From an uncultured Verrucomicrobiales bacterium (GTDB lineage Bacteria; Verrucomicrobiota; Verrucomicrobiia; Limisphaerales; JACDHS01): 8,418 bases of DNA. Each line of letters starts with the position of its first letter. Position 1 is the first letter of the stretch. Both the position numbers and the translations under genes were made by a program. Positions 7,001 to 8,418 of this stretch are shown here, one piece after another. Where the stretch lies: NCBI GenBank assembly GCA_937983475.1, contig CALJZV010000181.1:1-8418 (forward strand), written 5' to 3'. The notes beneath the pieces were generated by a model that saw only the letters and a list, made by a program, of their open reading frames with translations, did no database searches and was not told the origin of the DNA.

Positions 7001-7560
7001 TGTCAGTGGTCGGCAATCCTAATCCAGCGCCGGTCTTCGGCAATCTGACCTACACAATTCAGGTTACAAATTATGGACCGGCCACCGCTACGGCTGTCAT
7101 GGTCACCAACTCCCTGCCTTCGGGCTTGAGCAACGTCACGGTGAGCCCGGTTTTGCCGCATACCATCTCCGGTTCGGTGGTGACCATTTCGTTGGGGAGC
7201 CTGGCCAGTGGTGCCAGCGCCACGATGTCAATTCATGCCGTGCCTACGGTGTCGGGTGATTTCACCAATTTTGTTTCTGTCGGATCGAGCGTGACCGACC
7301 CGCTGAAGGGCAACAACAACGCTTCGGTCAAAACCCTGATTCAGGCGCCCCAGATGAATTTCCAAGCGTTGGGCGGCGGAAATCTCCAAATTACCTGGCC
7401 TGTGGAGGCAACTGGCTATGCGCTCTATTATGCGACCAATTTGACGCCGCCGGTGGTTTGGACGCCGGTGACAAGCCCGGTTCCGGCGCAATCGGGCAAC
7501 CAGATGTCCATCACCGTCAGCAACGCGTTTGGCACGGTGTTTTACCGGTTGCAGAAATGA
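1..7560 (+). CDS. Giant modular surface/secreted protein: delta-60 propellers, Calx-beta, P-domain, DUF11 (5' partial)
   Basis: One uninterrupted frame of 2519 codons ends at TGA 7558-7560. The 5' end is missing: the GTG at position 1 reads as Val inside a delta-60 repeat (V-Q-P-D-x-K then A-G-E-F), and no signal peptide precedes it. Domain order by residue: delta-60 block 1-360; Calx-beta x4, 365-867; delta-60 block 874-1233; Calx-beta x6, 1238-1921; Ig-like 1922-2033; P-domain about 2034-2200; DUF11 x2, about 2204-2447; C-terminal module 2448-2519. I find only two cysteines (280 and 1225), no transmembrane segment, no LPXTG and no PEP-CTERM tail. No catalytic motif is recognisable. Such all-beta, calcium-site-rich proteins are usually extracellular and adhesive or matrix-binding; that role here is inference from architecture. 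The specific ligand is unknown. The next gene starts 92 bases downstream on the same strand and encodes a secreted protease precursor. Confidence 0.95.
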   Translation: MQPDQKTVIAGEFTSFNTTPRNRIARMNFNGQLDTTFNPGSGADGFISSLALQTDGKVIVGGGFTSFNGLFRGGIARLNPDGSVDTSFKPGTGVDGIVWAVAVDPNGKIIIGGDFTTVNGTNRVNVARLNPDGSLDTAFDPGTGPDGPVFAVAAQSDTSIIIGGEFVSVAAAPRSGVARLTPSGAVDATFEPGGGADDTVFALKIQNDGRILLGGAFRTVDLRERRAIARLNTDGSLDLTFNPGTGANDTVYAIELQNDGRIFIGGMFTRVNGTVRRGICRLYSDGLVDTTILDTAHNEFDGLHNIYFDSDSSPRPFVFGVGVQNDGGVLIGGSFSRGGGGTARTDVRPRMNIARLVGGEIRGPGNIGFESDSYTGDENGFGTYITLARRNGDLGTVAAAIAVRPFSSGPGVAEPGADFSFDAARYGNPFWRSSINTLGINNTRMISDGISGPNNATVNINGQSVPSGFDDVFVDIAIDGIIEGDESLGLELVAPHSIDWFSLGGQNMPLGVALGRSKATLTIVDRDSLPGKLSFSSASYAVNENATNATITVVRTEGSSGTVTVRYETSDGTARSGQDYTARAGTLTFGPGVTNRTFTIPIINDSVIEQDETINLRLYNPTGGASLGLSNAVVTVIDDDLLSGRVQFSEALYKADESGLTATITVTRTGGSLGVLSVQFATSNLTAIAGNDYVATNGVLTWNSGDNTPKTFTVRILDDGVVEGDETVGLHLFNPSVPNALGLQATATLTIVDDDFFGTVQFISGTFKVNENAGWATVMVTRTNGFAQTVSVNFQTINGTANTSHYTPTSGTLIFGPGEMSKTFDVRIQDNPLEDGNRFLTLQLSGVNPSGQLGAPATAILTIVDDETFNEPAGSLDTSFGPASANNFVHALALQEDGKIVVGGDFTALNGFTRNRIARINDDGTLDTKFSSASLGANTSVRAVALQSDKRILIGGTFTMVNNTNRNGIARLNADGSLDGTFNPGAGANNHVFAVAQNRVNGTNVLIGGAFTSVNGVARNGIARLSDTGMVDLNFNPGLGANGPVYAIAIQPDGKVLVAGDFTLFNGVPRNRIVRLNANGSVDTSFDPGSGANAIVRALAIQVDGRILLGGAFTSVNGTALNRIARLNSNGSVDTGFTPGAGANDAVYAIAVQLDGKILLGGEFTQASGVTRSRITRLKPDGTVDPTINFGLGANSFVSALILQADGKIVLGGGFTSYDGVSRPCLARVYGGAMDGVGKVEFAAPNFFVNESATNATVTLRRRGGTKVDPQVGINLIDFATSDLTALSGSDYIGTNGVVDFPEGETFRTISVRILNDDLIEDDETVLMTLSSHPNHTMSPGNQPFATLTIVSDDSAISFESDTFRGAENAVNGVIPVNVLRVGSKLGTATVDVFTTGNGTATSGADYQSINTTLTFAPGETLKTVAIPVTDDALIEGDESFDVELSNANGAFLLQPITATVTIVDDDFGPGFIAFAAPGFSALENGGNAVVTLIRTNGSAGSVSVSYATSDGSAVAGVDYVASSGMVTFGDGETSKNILVPVIDDAGAPSAQGSRVFTIALSNPAGGATLAAPLTVPVTILDNEIGIRFATSAFVVNEGGTVNVTVLRENVTNSAVTVTYRTQDLPLGAVAGVDYVGLTNTLTFLPGETVKTFAITSLEDSDVEGDEAFQVVLSNPTGGAFLATPSTASVTIIDNDSAFNFSSAAYSISEDGSNVTVTVVRTNGNTGTVSVKFATSPGLVNPATPVSDYISTNGTLTFLDGETVKTFTVQIVEDTAVEGDETVWLTLSDPSTGTHLGPVNTAVLTILDNDAGLRFFASTYSVMENGVSAVITVVRTNFTNNLVSVDYTTSDGTAVAGQDYQAASGNLVFQPGETSKTFEVFVIDDTLEEGNETVLLKLLNPVGSASVVSPSAATLTIIDNDGSIIAPAGYQLLSESNGNGLIDTNETVSLLFALRNTSSNSTTNLVATLLATNGIASPSGPQSYGVLAGNGSSVSRPFTFTGVGTNGARITATLQLQDGATDLGRVTFTFVLGTNTTRFANTNAIIINDNAPATPYPSPIVVSGINGSLTSLTVTLTNINHAFPDDMDVLLVGPAGQSVMLMSDAGGSMVNPLNSVTLTFSDAGPFLPDAAQITSGTYRPTDWETFDILPPPAPVRPYSSSLGVFNGSNPNGVWSLYVADDVELHSGNIARGWFLTMTTSSPLGSFVDLSAAISATPSPVIVSNNLTFSIQVTNHGPSTATGVVLTNTLPAGATLISVVSSQGTVGASGSQLRFNLDTLPMDSTATSTVVVRPNSPGTAISTVAVGSVETDLHTANNSATASPIVNATTADLAVSVVGNPNPAPVFGNLTYTIQVTNYGPATATAVMVTNSLPSGLSNVTVSPVLPHTISGSVVTISLGSLASGASATMSIHAVPTVSGDFTNFVSVGSSVTDPLKGNNNASVKTLIQAPQMNFQALGGGNLQITWPVEATGYALYYATNLTPPVVWTPVTSPVPAQSGNQMSITVSNAFGTVFYRLQK
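1015..1023 (+). repeat. Nine-G homopolymer inside the coding region
   Basis: Codons GGA GGG GGG GGG encode Gly338-341 in the last repeat of the first propeller, and nine G bases lie in a row. The frame is intact on both sides as given. Gaining one G would give a TGA within four codons of the tract, at the 'aac tga' of the shifted frame. Losing one G would reach TGA about ten codons later. Slippage would therefore cut the protein to about 350 residues of the visible part. Whether it varies in nature is not shown here. Confidence 0.9.
1093..2601 (+). repeat. Calx-beta domain string 1 (four domains)
   Basis: Four consecutive Calx-beta domains lie at residues about 365-527, 531-640, 644-755 and 758-867. 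Domains 2-4 are about 110 residues and follow the family pattern: F-x-x-x-x-Y-x-V-N-E at the start, S-D-G-T-A-x-x-G-x-D-Y, G-T-L-T-F-x-P-G-x-x-x-K-T-F, then (V/I)-x-E-G-D-E-T and a closing T-I-V-D-D-D. Calx-beta domains bind calcium through acidic residues at one end of a beta sandwich. Domain 1 is about 160 residues because of an insertion at about 405-470. Domain 4 has E-D-G-N in place of E-G-D-E. The string joins propeller 1 to propeller 2 through a short linker at about 868-873. Confidence 0.92.
2620..3699 (+). repeat. Delta-60 (DUF5122) repeat block 2, seven repeats, predicted beta-propeller
   Basis: This is the same repeat family as block 1. The landmark occurs at residues 903 (GGDF), 955 (GGTF), 1008 (GGAF), 1059 (AGDF), 1110 (GGAF), 1161 (GGEF) and 1212 (GGGF). 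The steps are 52, 53, 51, 51, 51 and 51 residues. The third repeat is irregular: the usual Q-x-D-G-K is replaced by Q-N-R-V-N-G-T-N. The block starts with G-S-L-D-T-S-F right after a Calx-beta domain and ends with A-R-V-Y-G-G before the next Calx-beta string, so both boundaries are clear. It is a complete copy and shows what the truncated start of block 1 should look like. Confidence 0.92.
3691..3697 (+). repeat. Seven-G homopolymer at the end of propeller 2
   Basis: Seven G bases follow TAT (Tyr1230), encode Gly1231-Gly1232 and reach into the GCT of Ala1233. The tract sits at the junction between the second propeller and the second Calx-beta string. With one extra G the shifted frame meets TGA about eight codons after the tract. 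It is shorter than the nine-G tract and may simply reflect Gly codon choice. Confidence 0.85.
3712..5763 (+). repeat. Calx-beta domain string 2 (six domains)
   Basis: Six tandem Calx-beta domains lie at residues about 1238-1354, 1356-1467, 1471-1583, 1585-1696, 1698-1810 and 1812-1921. Each starts with an F-x-x-x-x-(F/Y) strand and N-E/E-N/E-D, has a G-x-D-Y turn, a P-G-E-T or D-G-E-T strand followed by K-T-F or similar, and ends in T-I-x-D-(D/N)-(D/E). The acidic E-G-D-E or E-D-D-E loop is present in most of them. The third (1471-1583) has lost it, with A-G-A-P-S-A-Q-G instead. The sixth has E-E-G-N-E. Spacing is about 112 residues. Such strings probably form a calcium-stiffened stalk; that role is inferred. 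Confidence 0.92.
5764..6099 (+). other. Ig-like linker domain with N-G-N-G-L-I-D-x-x-E loop (within the giant CDS)
   Basis: Residues about 1922-2033 form a beta-rich segment that is neither Calx-beta nor P-domain. Near its start, N1937 to E1946 reads N-G-N-G-L-I-D-T-N-E, a spacing of acidic and amide side chains that resembles a calcium-binding loop. It is followed by T-V-S-L-L-F-A-L-R-N-T and alternating hydrophobic strands, as in CARDB/Ig-like domains that describe 'non-terminal, still extended' surface proteins. The domain often precedes P-domains in bacterial secreted proteins, as it does here. The exact family name is uncertain. Confidence 0.6.
6100..6600 (+). other. Proprotein convertase P-domain (within the giant CDS)
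   Basis: Residues about 2034-2200 match the P-domain (P_proprotein) pattern. They contain I-N-D-N-A-P-A-T-P-Y-P-S at the start, H-A-F-P-D-D-M-D-V-L-L-V-G-P-A-G at 2081-2096, S-D-A-G-G at 2103-2107, G-T-Y-R-P near 2136-2140, F-N-G-S-N-P-N-G-V-W-S-L-Y-V-A-D-D at 2165-2181, and a closing G-W-F-L-T-M-T-T. In known proteins this domain usually follows a subtilisin-like or metallopeptidase domain and supports its folding or targeting. Here the visible 2000 residues before it have no peptidase domain, so it probably acts as a structural or sorting module in this protein. The family call is strong; the role is inferred. Confidence 0.9.
6610..7341 (+). repeat. Two tandem DUF11 domains (within the giant CDS)
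   Basis: Residues about 2204-2327 and 2328-2447 are two copies of the same unit. Each opens with D-L-(S/A), has (L)-T-(F/Y)-(S/T)-I-Q-V-T-N-(H/Y)-G-P-(S/A)-T-A-T, then V-T-N-(S/T)-L-P-x-G, an L-x-S/T-L-x-S-x-A-(T/S) strand, and closes with T-D-x-x-x-x-N-N-(S/A). This is the DUF11 (conserved repeat) family, an Ig-like fold common in secreted and surface proteins of bacteria. The copies have diverged, so the duplication is not recent. Confidence 0.9.
7342..7557 (+). other. C-terminal module of Verrucomicrobia-style surface protein
   Basis: Residues 2448-2519 form a short beta-rich tail: L-Q-I-T-W-P, G-Y-A-L-Y-Y-A-T-N-L-T-P-P-V-V-W-T-P-V, then a final A-F-G-T-V-F-Y-R-L-Q-K. I recognise this W...Y.L....TNL....W..V......F.RL layout as a recurring ending of large secreted proteins in Verrucomicrobiota. 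There is no hydrophobic helix or basic anchor at the end, so it is not a PEP-CTERM or LPXTG type signal. A sorting role is possible but unproven. Confidence 0.55.
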
Positions 7561-7652
7561 TTTTTGAGCCCGTGAAGAAAACCAGTTGAGCCGTCGGTGG
7601 ATGTGAGTGGAATCGCCGGCGATTAGAAGTAACCCGATTTGCCCTGAGAGAG
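7561..7652. other. 92-base intergenic spacer
   Basis: The spacer lies between the stop of the giant gene and the ATG of the protease gene. I see no G+C-rich hairpin followed by a T-run, so no intrinsic terminator is supported. I also see no -35/-10 pair with good spacing. The only notable element is the palindrome at 7611-7624. The two genes could be read together or separately; the sequence does not decide it. Confidence 0.7.
7611..7624. promoter_or_regulatory. Perfect 14-base palindrome AATCGCCGGCGATT, possible operator
   Basis: The sequence equals its own reverse complement over all 14 bases; flanking bases do not extend it. It sits 28 bases before the ATG at 7653, a suitable place for a dimeric repressor or activator site. 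As RNA it could form only a short stem (five pairs, four-base loop) with no U-tract, so a terminator is unlikely. Regulatory function is a guess from symmetry and position. Confidence 0.3.
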
Positions 7653-8418
7653 ATGAAAATAAAACCCAATTTCGTCAGTCGCGTCGCGCTTTTTTTGTTC
7701 GCGAGCGTGGTATTCAGCCTCACGCCTGCCGCGCTTGCGGTGCAGCCACCTGAACGCGAGGCACTTCCGCATTTTGACAAGCGATTGGCGGAGGGGCGCG
7801 AGGCCAATAAAATCGCCCCTGACAAAAAAGCGGCTCTGGACCGGTTGAAGAAAAATATCCCGGCGGTCGAAGTGGACCATGATCCCATACTGGGCTCGCC
7901 TAAATTCGTTCATTCTCCAAAAGGGTTTCTCAGTGGGCCGAATGGCGAAGGGAAGGGGATTTCCAACACGGCGGCTCGCGGGGTTCCAGCCAACGACCGC
8001 CATCATGCTGTCAAAGCGTTTTTGAACGATCATGCGGGACTATTTGGACATGGCGCCGAAGCGGTCAACAAGGCCCGAGTGAAGCGTGAGCATGTGGACG
8101 CGCACAAGGGATTGCGCACCATTGTCTGGCAGCAGGAAGTGGATGGAATTCCTGTGTTTGAGGGCATTCTCAAGGGGCATATCACCAAGAACGGGGAGTT
8201 GGTGAATCTGGCCAGCCAGTTTGTTCCCGATCCCGAAAAAGCCGCAGACAAAGGCACCCCCAAGGCTGTTCGAGAAAAACTGCCGGTCTCCGCCAAGGAA
8301 GCAATTGCCAAAGCTGCTGCTTTTGTTGGAGACGAAATGACGTCGGGGGATGTGTCGGCGGTCGGTCCCGAAGAAAGCACTCCTGAGAAGCTTCAAACAT
8401 TTCGAGGAACCAAAATCA
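7653..8418 (+). CDS. Secreted metallopeptidase precursor, FTP propeptide region, probably M36 fungalysin family (3' partial)
   Basis: The frame is open from ATG 7653 to the window end, giving 255 residues with no stop. An in-frame TGA at 7587 is followed by no ATG, GTG or TTG until 7653, which fixes the start. A purine run (GAGAGAG, 7646-7652) abuts the ATG; there is no standard AGGAGG. Residues 1-29 form a signal peptide: K-I-K, a hydrophobic core (VALFLFASVVF), and A-L-A with likely cleavage after Ala29. Residues about 116-193 match the fungalysin/thermolysin propeptide (FTP): A-V-K-A-F-L-N-D-H-A-G-L-F-G, then W-Q-Q-E-V-D-G-I-P-V-F-E-G and a closing L-A-S-Q-F-V-P-D. Then S-A-K-E-A-I-A-K-A-A, as in M36 precursors. 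The propeptide chaperones and inhibits the zinc peptidase until secretion. The HEXXH catalytic site would be downstream of the window; M4 rather than M36 remains possible. Confidence 0.85.
   Translation, partial: MKIKPNFVSRVALFLFASVVFSLTPAALAVQPPEREALPHFDKRLAEGREANKIAPDKKAALDRLKKNIPAVEVDHDPILGSPKFVHSPKGFLSGPNGEGKGISNTAARGVPANDRHHAVKAFLNDHAGLFGHGAEAVNKARVKREHVDAHKGLRTIVWQQEVDGIPVFEGILKGHITKNGELVNLASQFVPDPEKAADKGTPKAVREKLPVSAKEAIAKAAAFVGDEMTSGDVSAVGPEESTPEKLQTFRGTKI

Noticed and set aside
7600..7635. Palindrome at 7611-7624 as a transcription terminator
   Set aside because: The hairpin would have only about five pairs and no T-run follows.
7517..8033. Overlapping - strand open frames across the spacer and protease start
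   Set aside because: The + strand frame there has a signal peptide and a recognisable FTP domain; the - strand products have no recognisable domain.
8030..8400. - strand open frames of 72-118 codons near the window end
   Set aside because: They lie wholly antisense to the FTP propeptide coding sequence and resemble no known family.
1..8418. A wholly new multi-gene system
   Set aside because: Only two partial genes are present and nearly every segment matches a known domain family; novelty is limited to architecture and the points listed.

Overview
The window holds two protein-coding genes, both on the + strand and both cut by the window edges. I see no RNA genes, insertion sequences, CRISPR arrays or replication origins. 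The style of the proteins suggests a member of the Verrucomicrobiota, probably a Pedosphaera/Limisphaerales-type lineage. The clues are a giant secreted-type protein built from delta-60 propeller repeats, Calx-beta, P-domain and DUF11 modules, a short 'W...Y.L..ATNL....W..V......FYRL' ending, and many Thr-Asn pairs. This assignment rests on recognised protein style, not on a marker gene.

Positions 1-7560 encode the 3' part (2519 codons) of a very large modular, presumably extracellular protein. Reading N to C, it contains: a seven-repeat delta-60 (DUF5122) block, probably a beta-propeller; four Calx-beta domains, the first enlarged by an insertion; a second seven-repeat delta-60 block; six more Calx-beta domains; an Ig-like domain with an N-G-N-G-x-I-D-x-x-E loop; a proprotein-convertase P-domain; two DUF11 domains; and a 72-residue C-terminal module. 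The layout reads as a duplicated 'propeller plus Calx-beta string' followed by a P/DUF11 tail. No catalytic domain is visible in this part. Position 1 falls inside the first propeller repeat, so the true start and signal peptide lie upstream.

Positions 7561-7652 are a 92-base spacer with no convincing terminator or promoter. It contains a perfect 14-base palindrome. From 7653 to the window end runs the start of a second gene: a signal peptide followed by a fungalysin/thermolysin propeptide (FTP) domain. It is the N-terminus of a secreted zinc metallopeptidase, most likely family M36, whose catalytic part lies beyond the window.

Together the genes look like part of a secretion or surface locus: a large calcium-dependent adhesive or binding protein next to a secreted protease zymogen. 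Any functional link between them is inference. I did not find convincing evidence of a wholly new system. The points most worth checking are the matched seven-repeat propellers, a nine-G tract positioned so that slippage would truncate the giant protein, and the P-domain lacking a visible protease beside a protease gene.
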